Assembly: GCF_042453785.1 (NCBI RefSeq)
Contig: NC_091664.1
Span: forward strand, 549,001-613,000
Direction of reading: 5' to 3'
From: Malus domestica
Taxonomy: Eukaryota; Streptophyta; Magnoliopsida; Rosales; Rosaceae
DNA length: 64,000 nucleotides
Shown here: piece by piece, positions 49,592 through 60,985 of the stretch
Numbering within the stretch: position 1 is the stretch's first letter
Layout of the letters: every line of letters begins with the position of its first letter
Notes under the pieces: model-generated
Databases searched by the model: none
What the model was told of the DNA's origin: nothing
The model's input: only the letters and a program-made list of their open reading frames with translations
Position numbers and translations under genes: made by a program

Positions 49592-51110
49592 AGACATGAA
49601 AATCAGCGTTGATTTATCTATCTGCTTCTGCTTCGTATATGTATTGTTTTCACTTTTTTCTGGTTAGAATTTGGCTTTTCGGATATTTTGTTTTTGTTTG
49701 AAAAGTGTGTGGGCGTCATGGGGTTAACTTGGCGCAAGGAATGACCCTTACTTTCATGTTGTTTACTGCAATATCGATGAAAAAAGGCCCTAATTGGGCT
49801 TGTAACGATCGAGTAAAATATTGATTAATGAATAATACCACTCTTTGATCTCTCGTGTAGTATAATCTCTTATAGCTGCATCTCCATTTCAAATATTGTG
49901 GTAGAGCCCTGCCCCTGATTTGGGACACGGGAAGTCTCCATTTCAAACCAAACTTTTTGCTGATGTATCATTTGAACTTGCATTATCAACTGTGAGTGTA
50001 CATAACTTTTTTATACCCCAACCCAATAAACATGTTTCTACAACTTGTGTAAAGACCTCATCACGATGTTGAGTGGGAACCACCCGAAAATTGATGACTC
50101 ATTTTTGTAACACCCATTCCTTGTCAATGAAATGTGCGGTAAGACACATATATCCAAGATTTTGAACAGAAGTCCAAGTTAGTTGTGAGACTCACTTGCG
50201 AATTTGAAGATTCAAACATCTCTTTCAGTTTTTTTCTTTCCTCTGCATACAATTAAACACAATCTTTTGTAGTTGTTGTACATGACAACAAAGAATTTGG
50301 GGTTTGGAGACTAACAATTTAATATATAATTTTAGGGCTTAGAGACCATAAGTATGGGCTGACTAATCAAAGTTTATTATGCTTTAGTTAGGTCTAACCC
50401 AAAATCCTTTACGACTCAATTAAGAAATCAATTTGGGAAAAAGATGGTGCAACAGATTGGATTATGGATTTAAGGGGTAATTTATTAAAAAATTATTAGA
50501 AATGATGTGGATTTTTGGACTTGGTCCACTTGGGTGTAAAATGAGTATTAATTGATATGGGCCACAATCGGGTTTGGTTAATCAGGTTGGGTTGGGGATG
50601 GACGAACAAATGATCAAGCCAACTCAACCCAATCAATGAACGAGTTGAAATTGGGTTGGGTTTGGGGCGGGTAATAACTAAAAAAGACTCGCTTGTTCGG
50701 GTTTAAAGTCGGGTTGGACATAGGCGGGTTCGAATTGGCCCAACCCAAGTTGCACCCCTACTTGCCATACACATTTGAAATTGTAGTGACTATTAACCGT
50801 TACCTAATTGAAATTTAGTCAGGGGAGGCTAAAATATCTCTGTGAGTCTTCCTAACCCCCAAAAATGGTGGATAACCATGACTTTCCACCAGTTGTCCCC
50901 CTTTTTTATTTAAAAATAATAATTAAAATTTAGTCATAATTGATTTGATGAAATTGTATGATTATGTGAGATTTGAAACTATGCTAGCATGGCATTTTAG
51001 CTAATTAAAATTTAGTTCTAATTGGTTTGATGAAACTTTATGCCTATGTGAGATTGGAAGTAATAAATTGTTTGCTAGCATAAGATTGTAGTTAATTGCA
51101 ACTTCAGGGA
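49592..51110. other. 3' flank of CHS and intergenic DNA
   Basis: Likely CHS 3' untranslated sequence to about 49,840 ('ttgattaatgaataatacc' near 49,822). Further on, 50,570-50,765 is rich in 'gggttggg/caaccca' words and ends 'ttgcacccctac', resembling the subterminal part and terminus of a hAT-like element, but the other end was not found. Nothing else recognised. Confidence 0.4.
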
Positions 51111-51310
51111 GCTTAAGGGGAGGGATTCCCATTTTTTCAAAAAAAATGGGGACACGCTCCCCACCGTTAGATTGACTTTAATGAAATTGTGTGGTTGAGA
51201 TTAAAACACAGGCCATAGAATCTCAACCACAGGATTTCATTTAATTCAAATCCAACAGTGGGGAGCGTGTCCCCATTTTTTTGAAAAAATGGGGATCCCT
51301 CCCCTTAAGC
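51111..51310. mobile_element. Palindromic MITE, 200 bp
   Basis: GCTTAAGGGGAGGGAT at the left end is mirrored by ATCCCTCCCCTTAAGC at the right. Complementarity continues for about 60 bp, through AAAATGGGGACACGCTCCCC, and more weakly inward. The unit would fold into one long hairpin. No clear target duplication could be fixed. Confidence 0.8.
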
Positions 51311-52291
51311 AATTCCATTGCAACTTAGTCCTAATTGGTTTGATGAATTTCTTTCGAAAACTTATCTTTTCTATGTTGAAATTTTTTATTGATATGTTGG
51401 AATAGGCTTCCCTCCATTAAACCAAACCAAACCAAACCAAACTGAACCAAACTGTTTATTGTTGATTAATTTTGTATATTGTTAGTGTGAAACCGAATCA
51501 AACTTAACAGTGTCTGCTCATATGAATCAAATATCAACCGTTACCTAAGTCACATAATGAGCTACTCATAATACTTTGGTATTAAACTTGCCATTAATAA
51601 TTCGATCAAATATACATGATCATGTCTATTAGTCCATATTTGATTCGGTTACACATCGTGATTACACTTTCGACCCTTAAAATAAAAGACAAGTTTCAAC
51701 AGGTCCATCGAACATCCCTTAAAGGAGCCAGGCAAAATACGTCTTTCATCGTTGGGTTGATGACGACTAGGGTGTTTTCAGAAGGATCAAATCAGAAAAA
51801 AAACGTTTTTAATTTTCGTTCCAAAATTTCAGAATTGGATTAGATCATAATTTTTAAGTTCAGATTTTTTGGCATATTCCGAAATTTCATAAGTAATCTT
51901 AGAATTTTCGGAATATAATTTAGGAATTCATATAATTTATATTTTTTTAACATTCTCTAACTTTTTCATACTTCTTAATATTTGGTATATGCTTTTGCTA
52001 AAAAAAAAAACTTTATGATCATGTATAAAAATTTATATAATGGAATAAGTTCGGAAAAATTCAAATATATTTTGATGGGATATTCGGAATTTTTGGAATC
52101 TCTAAATGAGTTTGATTATTAACTAGAAAATTTCCAATTTTTCCAGCCAGGAAATTATATGATTGTCCAGTATTTTGGGTTTGGTTCTATGTTGTTGCTT
52201 GCCCTCTCCCACGGGCTCCCCCATAACCCAATTGCCCGCATGGGCTGGACTTTAAATAGAATTATTTTACTTTAACTAACATAAAGACATT
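51311..52291. other. Intergenic
   Basis: AT-rich, with a short (AAACC)n run at about 51,419-51,445. A segment at 52,112-52,200 ('attaactagaaaatttccaa' and following) is repeated in diverged form at 53,300-53,390 inside intron 1 of the downstream gene. No gene seen. Confidence 0.4.
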
Positions 52292-52299
52292 TTGTAATA

Positions 52300-52447
52300 G
52301 GGGTGTGCTATCCACACACCTCATTTTACTTCTCACACACTTCTTGATAATTTATGTTATTTGATCTTCTTCAATTTATCCGATCCGACGGTCGAAAATT
52401 AAAAAGGTGTGTGAGAAGTAAAATGGGGTGTGTGGATATCACACCCC
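52300..52447. mobile_element. hAT-type MITE, 148 bp, with TTGTAATA target duplication
   Basis: Near-complete inverted repeats of about 50 bp: GGGGTGTG...ATCCACACACC on the left and the mirrored GGTGTGTGGAT...CACACCCC on the right. Flanked by TTGTAATA on both sides (52,292-52,299 and 52,448-52,455), an 8-bp hAT-style duplication. Short and hairpin-forming, located about 300 bp upstream of the DnaJ-domain gene start. Confidence 0.88.
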
Positions 52448-52708
52448 TTGTAATAAAATCCCACATCTAACATTGAGCATGAATTGGACAGGTGGTAAGT
52501 GTGACAGTATCAATGTTATTGGAAGGGCGCCGGTCGACCTGAAATTTAAGACACCGGGTTAAACCCAACGGTGGAACTGCTCTCATCCGTTTCTGTCCGT
52601 CCCCTTCGACTTAGAGGAGAAAAGCTGATTCGCTTCAGTTGGCGCTCCCCAGCCCCCGGGATTCCCTGAAATTCAATCGATTGTTGCTTCTGCACTTCTG
52701 ATCGCAAA

Positions 52709-52744
52709 CCCCAAATCCCTAATCCCTAATCCCTAACCCCTAAT
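52709..52744 (+). promoter_or_regulatory. Telo-box-like repeat in the 5' leader
   Basis: Four to five imperfect copies of (A)TCCCTAA directly precede the ATG of the DnaJ-domain gene. Telo-box motifs (AAACCCTAA) in leaders and promoters are known from plant translation-related genes. Function here is inferred. Confidence 0.5.
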
Positions 52745-52754
52745 CCAAATCAGA

Positions 52755-55700
52755 ATGGGAAGCAAAAGCAAAAGCAAGAGAAGGAAGCAATTGGAGGATT
52801 CAACCGACGACGATTCATATTCATCGCCTTCCTCAAGCTCCGAGGAATCCGAGCGCTCTTCGAAAAGGCACCGTCGCAGAAAAGACGACGGTGGTTCGAG
52901 AAGAGAGAAGGAACGGAGAGAGAAACGGAGAAGCAAGCGAGAGACGAAGAGAAGGAAATCAAAGAAGAAGAAGAGGGCTTATGGGGTTGATGACGGCGAT
53001 GAGTCCGGTTCTGGGAGGAGTGCTGACGATTCAGAGCCAGGCCGGAGTCGGCTCGATCCGCAACCCGTTTTACGAGAATTGTTCATCGAATTTCCCAATG
53101 TTGGGAATGATTTGAAACAGGTACAATTACACCACCAAATAATTTTGTTCAGAATCAGAATTGTTGGATTAGAATTCATGTATCAAATGAAACTCTGAAG
53201 ATTTGATTAATTACAGACAACACCAAACTTTTCCCGCCATGAAACTGATGATAATATCATTTACTTTATGTTGTTGTTTAGCTATGTGATTAAGTTTGAA
53301 TATTAACTAGAAAATTTCCAATCTTTTCCAGCCATGACATTCTGCTGATTGTCAGTTATATTCGGTTCGGTTCTTTGGTGTTGCTTGTTAACTGATTTTT
53401 CGGTTTTGTGTAAAAACATGCTTATGTTTGTTAGATGGTCGTTTGGACTATTTTATTCAAATCTGTTAGTAAATAACAAAATATAGTGTACAATGATTCT
53501 TCTCGTAAACAGTGGTACAGTGGGCAAGCACTTGGCATATGAACACTACTTCTATTTAGTTGTTTCGTACTAACTGATTAATTATATGGTTGTTTATGTT
53601 CTACTTTATAGTCGACTTTGCAATGTGAGCACTAACAAGGTTCTTTATATTTTTCCACCTCTTGTTTGTAGTGATGAATGTTACTGATTACATTTATTTG
53701 ATATAGCTTTTAGAAATGATTGATTGTGGGCAAGCAGTTGACATCAAGGGAATTTCTGAAAGATCTTTGATTAAGCATCTGAAGAAGTTGTTCCATTCAT
53801 TAGACCTCAAAGAAAATAATGGGGTCTTTTTGTTGCCTTCAAATGTTCGTCCCACTTTGGAGGTTGTTGGGCTTATGATTCAAAAGTCTTTAGAACCTAA
53901 AACTGGACAGAATGAGGTGCATCCAGAACAACCAGATGAGGAATACAATCAAGTGGTTGATGAAAATAAAACGACGGTACGATGCATGGATGATGTTGAT
54001 GCTGGTCCTAAAAGAAGGTAGTAACTACGTTTTCACTCTTTATAGGTCTGTCATTGCTTGTTATTTTGATTTAAAAAATCACAAGTGCGAGTTAATGTTT
54101 TAGTCCAGTTAACGAGAATCAACCAACTTGTATTAGTTTTTAAATTTTCATAGCCTATTTTTGTGCACTGCTTTATCAACGTGTTCCATAGAAAACCCAT
54201 TGCGGTAATTTGTTTCCCTTTGCTAATAGCACTTTATTTGATTGAGGTGCTCTATGTAAATAGCCAATAATGAAAGGTAAGAATCTATATGCCTAATTTC
54301 ATGTTTTTGGGACAAAGGCAAGGATGATAATGGTGACAACAATGATGAAGAGTGCAGAACTTGAGCTGTAAGCCAAGTTGAAGCTCAGAAGGCAAAAAAC
54401 TCTCCTCTTTTATAAACATGGGAATATCTAAATGTCAGAAGGTAAAACAGTCCAGGATAATTCACTAAATTGGGTGTAAGAAACTTTGCTTAGGTTGTGG
54501 GCTACTATGATATGCTAGAGGATCTCTTTTCTTATTGGGAATATGTAATTTTTCGTGAGAAACAGCCCCATAATTTGGGTTCTTCTTGAAAGTAATATAT
54601 TGGTAAAAGTTTTTAATGTAACCATACTTCTATCTTTAGTTTTACATATTGCATCAGGTACTGATGGGCTTGATATATGTTGATCGAATATCTAATGACA
54701 CTTATGTATTGCTTAAGAAAAGAACCTTTATTTGTTATTTTTTGGTTGATTGCTTGCATTACATTTTAGGACAATTGGCCCTGCAATGCCATCAGCTGAG
54801 TTACTTGCAGCAGCAGCCAAATTGACGGAGGCACAGGCTGAGCTCAGGTATTTTATTTGACAGATTATTCAGCTGGCAAATTATTTTGACACAACTTTGC
54901 AATTACTCTAGTCTTGTTTATTTTGAATTACAGTTATAATTTGGGTTACCTGTTGACGTGGTGGTGGATTATAGTATTTTCTCATTGTGACCGCTTGAAA
55001 TGTTGTGGTTTTTATTACATATGTACAGAGAAGCTGAGTTGGAAGAAGATTCTGAATATTTTATAGGACCTCCACCACCAGCCGTGGTTGCTGAAACTGA
55101 ATCAGCTAATGAAGCTGAGCGGTTTGAAGAGGTATGGTTGTCTTACCTCGCTGACACTTTAACAAAATTAATAAGGAGATTGTATTAGCCTTAGGTTGAG
55201 TGAGTTCATGTTAAATCATTACATTCATCTCTTCTTAGCCTTCAGTATTGTCCTTCATTTTTTCATGTGCTTTTACACATGAGTGTACATGTATAGGCAC
55301 ATGAAATGAAACTGACAGATGTATATTATGCATGGGAAGAGTTTTGATCTTTAAACAAGTAGTTAATGAGTTGTTGCGAGGGTTACGAAATGAACTTGAG
55401 TGAATATGCACCATAACCATATTTCAAAAGGAAATCTCAGTATTTTCCCTTAGATGCTAGATTACATTGTGCTTTAAGGTTTTGGAAGAGATTTTGTATT
55501 TAAAATCATGTCTCAAAGGGTGTTTGCTGTAAAATCAGTCCATGTGAGAGTCTTTGGACTGTACTTTTTATTTACATCAAGCATGTAGAAGCATTTATTT
55601 GTAGTCTTTATAGTGTATCTTTTTCCTTTTTCTGTTCTTATATTATTTGAACTCATCGACTAACATGTAACCAATCAGGTCACAAGGATCATGGATGCTG

Positions 55701-58700
55701 AGGATGATAGTCTATATGATATTTTAGGAGCGAACAACAATATGTCTGCTGAGAATATTAAGAAAAGGTATAACAACTCATATTTGTCTTCCATATTGTT
55801 GATGTAATAACAATTCGATGTGCTTGGTGAACCCTATTTTATACTTGAACTCATCTCTGTTCTTAAAAATATATCTGTAACTGAATCTACATTTGGTATT
55901 TGATATGCTCTCAGTATTATCCAGCTACTTATAATGAAAATGTGGAAATAGTTTGAATAAACTTTTTAACAAGTGTATAGAAAAAAATTTGTCATCGTTT
56001 ATGAAGGCTGGTCATATAGGGTCATTCACATCTTTATAGCGTTATGCTTGTTGTATTAATCTTACCTGTTTTACATGGTTGTGAACTTCTGAGCTTATGC
56101 AATTTGTTATGTTGCCTTTGATTCTTATTTATTAATACACTAATTCATCCTGACCTTCAGGTACTGGAAGATGTCTCTTTTGGTGCATCCTGATAAATGC
56201 TCACATCCTCAAGCTCACCAAGCATTTGTTAAGTTGAATAAAGCTTTTAAGGAACTACAAGATCCAGATAAGGTGAGTTTTTTTAACAGACATTATATGG
56301 ACAAGGTATATCTATGTTTTGGATGATCACTGTGACTGATTAGTTCATTGGTTTGAATCTACAAGTTTTGTTTTAGTTCCTTTTCTTAATTTCTGTATTT
56401 CTTCTGTATGGTAGAATGCCAAGAAAGGTGTGGCCTGGATTCAGGCGGATAAAGTTTCTCTTCTAAAATTCCCTTTTTTCCTTTTTAGAACATATTTCTG
56501 CAGATTAGACTAAAAAAACTACATTTACCTATTAAAAGACAACCAGAAGAATTCAAAGGGACAGATCGATGCTGGCTTTGCTAATATTTCTGAACCCAGA
56601 CAATATTGGCCTCACTCAAGATACTGCTCAATCAGACAAAAGAAAAAAGAAAACTAGAATAATTCTCAATCCAATTGGTTGTCCCTGCTTTAGTTAGCTT
56701 TTTTTCTCCCATTGAATAATAATGAATATCTAAAACATTTGTACCCTAAGCTATTTTAAGTGGTTTATATGACTCTATATTTGTTAAATGTTGAGTACAA
56801 GTCTTTCTTTGCTCAAATTGCCCATTTTTAGGGTCAGCAGCCTGATGAGTCTCTCCAACAATTTGGAATGCAGAAATATTCTGCACAATTACATTGTTCT
56901 AGGAAGATGAAAAATTATTCAACCCCTAAGTGTTGCTGTCAATACTGGTTTAGCCATGATGTTAAAAGTAAATTATCATTTAGGAAATGCATTGTATTTG
57001 ATTTGTAGAACGTGGAGGTAGGCTCCATTGTCTTTTATTATAATGACGGTGAAAACTCCCTTCCAGGCATACATGTAAATATTTTTATTATTCTTCCATT
57101 TTATTCATCATTCATTATGAGGTTTTATTCTAACATTTTCTACAGCCAGAAATCAATTTGAATGAAATGTTGGAAATGATTTGGTCAAAAAGCATTGTAT
57201 ATGATATGATATTGCAAGCAAGGCCTATTAGTTAGTATCTCGGTGAATAATTAGCTTATTTTCTATCTATCATTCCTCTAAATCAGAGAGGTGTTTATAC
57301 AAGTAGAAATCACATTAAGGAAAAAAAGGACGTGATCCACCTAATTATACAACTTACTCCTCTCACATAATCAAAACCTAATTACTGGTTTTAAAATATA
57401 TAATCAATGCCTGATTGAGTTAAATGATCCTATTCTAGGAAGTTTGATGTGTGGTATGATTGATTTTTATTTGGCACTCTTTTAAACTTTAAGTTTAATG
57501 TTGGCTTTTGGTTTTTTTTTTTTCCCACATTGTCTGTTTGTTGTAGCGTAAAGTGCTGGATGACAAGATTAAACTCAAGGAGGAACATGAAAAATTTAAG
57601 GTATGAATTTTCACGAGACCATTGGATCTAGCTATAATCTGAAAAAGCACCTCTAACTTTGTATCTTTTGCTTCCCTCTAGGTTGAGTTGAAAGCTATGC
57701 GTGAGGCAGCACAATGGAGAAGGTTACAAGGTTAGCTAGTTTTTGTTTTTTTCCTCTGATATGGAGGTTTTCATCTCTATTTGTCGTCCAAATTCTCTTT
57801 TCATGAGCTTCCTTCCTCATTTCCACCCTCCCTTAGTGTGTTACTGCATAATACAAGAGGAGGTTGTTGGTAAAAGACAAATGTTATGTTTTTCATGTTG
57901 GAAAAAGATTTGTTACAGGGAAGCTTAGCTGAACGAGTAAATGAACTGTAGGATAGATTCAGAGTACCGTCTGATGTGTTCTTATCTTCTTATTCAAGAA
58001 AACCCAGTTGCCTATTTTAGTGAAAATTTCTTTTGATTTCCTGCTTGTGTGTGAAGCATGGGTTGACCTGGAGTGATTCCATGGCACCTCCAGTGTGATG
58101 CCAAAGGCTGGTGCGGTTCTGGAATTTTCTTAATCTGTTGGAGTGACTTCAATGCACCTTTGGTGTGATACCCAAGGCTGGAGCAAGCCCGGGCTTCTCT
58201 TCTTCTCTCCAGCTGTTGTCCTCAATCACTCCATCTGATTTCGTGCGAGCCAGTAGAGTAAATAAGGATAGAAATAGCCTTTTTTGTGGAATTTGGACAA
58301 CTTTAAGACTAGGAAACAAAATTTCCACAGAGTTTTCTCCCAGGAAAACATCCTCCCAAAACATAATTATGTCCCCATTTCCAACAAGTTGACAACACCC
58401 AAAAATGAAGCTTTACCTTGGGATTTGCATCTTTCCATGGACTTCTACTTGAGTGTCTCAAGACTCCCTATGATTCTTTTACATATTTATATATTTGGAG
58501 TGTAATAATTTATTCTACATGCCCTATGTTTATCGTGGATATGCTAATACACAGAATTTACATGTCTAATTTATGGGATAACCTTTCTTAAGTTCTATTG
58601 TTTAGAAGTAAATTTTGATACTTCCTTTAATCTGGACTTTGGAGTACAAAAATATTACTGATACCGACATTTGTATCCTTGCATGAATCTTCTTCCCGTT

Positions 58701-59995
58701 CTTGGTTAAAACACTTGTTAAATTACACTTTGATCTAATTGAAGAAAGTTTTTGGCAGGAATATCCATGGAGGGTGATGATGAACTCCTAGCAGACATGG
58801 ATGTTAAAGTAGCACCGAAAAGAGATGAGTGGATGACAACGCTGCCACCTGAAAAAAAAGTAAGTGCTTGTTCATTTTTGTTATCCTGTTGTATCAATTC
58901 CCTTTTCTATTCCAAAAGTTTCCGAAATTGAGTTCTCCTTGTGGATTGTGACTATGATATTTACTGTATTCTCTCTTCTCTACATCGAAGCATATTCTAA
59001 ACTCTTAGCAATGATGAAAATACAAGGAAAATTCGTAGTCGCAATTTTCGTATGATTTATAATTTTACTAAATTACAACAAAAGGTGAACTCCCTTATTT
59101 GGTTGGTTGCATGTGCCTTCAACGCAAATCTGATACATAGGCATGTGTTAGATGATATTATTGGGACAATTTGGACATGGTCCAAACACACCATGACATG
59201 AGATGGGTCATTTTGCAAATTGTTGGTAGCAAGGAGAGCATATAAAAAATGAGAGCATATAAAAAATGTACTGTATTGTATATGATAATACCCAAAGCGC
59301 TTGTTTTAAAATTACCCACCGTAGTTAAACACTTTCGCAGATCTTATTATCTGTGGTCCAAAACCTAGAACTGCACTGTGTTGTACTTGTTACAAAGCTA
59401 TTAATGCCTATTCTTTCTTTTTTTTTCATTTTTTGTCAGCATGGTGTTGTGAGCATGCAATCAACAAGATTCAACAAGAGCACGAAAGAAGGACGTGGTG
59501 ATACTAGTGCATGGACTGATACCCCTTCAGACAGAGCCCAAAAAGCTAAGATGGGGTATGTACACATGATTTGATTGCTTTGCACTTGCATAAAATAAAT
59601 ATTACATGTACATAAACATTTCTTTAACACAATTATGTTACCATTGCAGTTACTTAGAAGCGTATAATCAGGCTGCAGCCCTTGCTTCGAATGAGGAGGA
59701 AAATAAAAGGCAGAGTTCAGATGCCGATTTGGTGGACAAATACAACAAAGCAAAACGATCAAAATCATTGGTACAAAAGCACAAAGAGGAGACTGCAAGC
59801 CGTTCGAAAAGAAAATCCAAGCAACAGTCACAACAGGCAGAGGAAGAATGGGTGGGGAAACATCCGTGGAAACCTTGGGATCGCGAGAAGGATTTGGCAG
59901 GTGGGAGGCAAAATGTAAAGTTGGATTCAGAAAACATGACTCAAGTTTTATCGTCTCGGTTTTCATCTGGCTCGTACGAGAGGAACTTCCTTTAG
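52755..59995 (+). CDS. DnaJ (J-domain) protein with GPALPP/DUF3752-like regions, 574 aa
   Basis: Eleven exons join in consistent phase with GT-AG introns: 52,755-53,120, 53,707-54,017, 54,770-54,847, 55,029-55,131, 55,679-55,767, 56,161-56,272, 57,547-57,600, 57,682-57,730, 58,759-58,859, 59,440-59,555 and 59,650-59,995. The N-terminus is a Lys/Arg/Ser-rich, nuclear-localisation-like tract. Next comes a region ending in TVRCMDDVDAG. Then RTIGPAMPSAELLAAAAKL and FIGPPPP are GPALPP-like motifs. The J domain (about residues 255-320) starts SLYDILG and has the HPDK loop (LVHPDKCSHP) needed to stimulate Hsp70 ATPase. The C-terminal part has KRDEWMTTLPPEK and HPWKPWDREKDL, as in DUF3752-type proteins. 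Probably a nuclear Hsp70 co-chaperone, perhaps RNA-related; no precise role can be given. The start is the first ATG after the telo-box leader. Confidence 0.88.
58055..58200 (+). repeat. Local duplication inside an intron of the DnaJ gene
   Basis: Two imperfect copies of a roughly 75-bp segment ('ttgacctggagtgattcc' near 58,062 and 'ttggagtgacttcaatg' near 58,137), both leading to 'gtgtgat(g/a)cc(a/c)aaggctgg'. No coding meaning. Confidence 0.6.
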
Positions 59996-60985
59996 ACATG
60001 AATGGATTAGTTGTATTGTTGCATGATCAAGCAACGCATTGATGATGGGATAACAAATATGCACTCAGATGGTATCTTATCTAGTCGTGTGTGTTGCTTT
60101 ACATTTTACATTAAGTGAAGTTGGAGGGTTGCGAGAATTGGTTACCCGAGCTCTTGGCCCAATACTTTTGACTTGTCCAAACATACCAATTCTCCTCCCA
60201 CTTCTCTCGATTGTTTGGAGGCATTTGCAAACTGCTTTTAGCATTTCTGGCTGGAGGATATCTTGTTAATAGTAATGGCCAAAATCTGCTTCAAGTGGCT
60301 GCGTAAAACATATTCAGAAGAAAGGAGGACTATGCAAAGGACGCTCTCCCTAAGACATTTAGAATCCTTTCCTTTAGCCTTACAACTTTTAGGATCCTTT
60401 CCTTTAGCCTCCAAGACATTTAGAATTTGCTGGTTGTTTTAGCTTTATTTACGTATTTACAATATTTCTTACTTATCGTCTTTACATTCAATGATATTTT
60501 GAAACTGATGGTTAATACGATTTACATTAAATGAAGTTGGGGTACATTAGGTGAAGTTCTAGGATTGACAAGCTGACAGCGAAGGCTTCCTACCAAGTAA
60601 TTGTAAAATTTCTACGATCCAAATTATAAAATTTCTACGATGAGACGTATTATTTGCTGACGGGGGATTGAGCTTATCCTAAAATTCTCCAAAATTTATT
60701 TGAAACTTTGAGAGTGAATCCTCCCACGGCCGCCCCACCCAGTATGAGTGGGGTAGCAATAAATAAAAATTGTGAAAAAACCTGCCACGTCTCTACTCTC
60801 CACTACCCGACGGCACGCACGTGATACATAAAGTTAGGGCAGCATTAGCTTTCCTTTCATCCATGATTGCATTCCCTAAAACCCTGTTTGAAAACTCCGG
60901 GTCCCAATCCCCTTGCTAAACCCAAACGCCCAAACGCCCAGACCAACCTCCACACTCCACACTCCACACTCCACACTCCACAGCC
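59996..60985. other. Intergenic: DnaJ 3' flank and DHAD promoter/leader
   Basis: The first part should hold the 3' untranslated region of the DnaJ gene; a short duplication ('aggatcctttcctttagcc' region) lies near 60,350-60,410. The last 100 bp before the DHAD ATG is CT/CA-rich and contains about five copies of the heptamer CCACACT (60,949-60,982). No other gene is seen. Confidence 0.5.

Noticed and set aside
50570..50765. hAT-like element with gggttgggtt repeats ending ttgcacccctac
   Set aside because: One plausible terminus only; no matching left end or 8-bp duplication could be placed, so it is mentioned only as part of the intergenic description.
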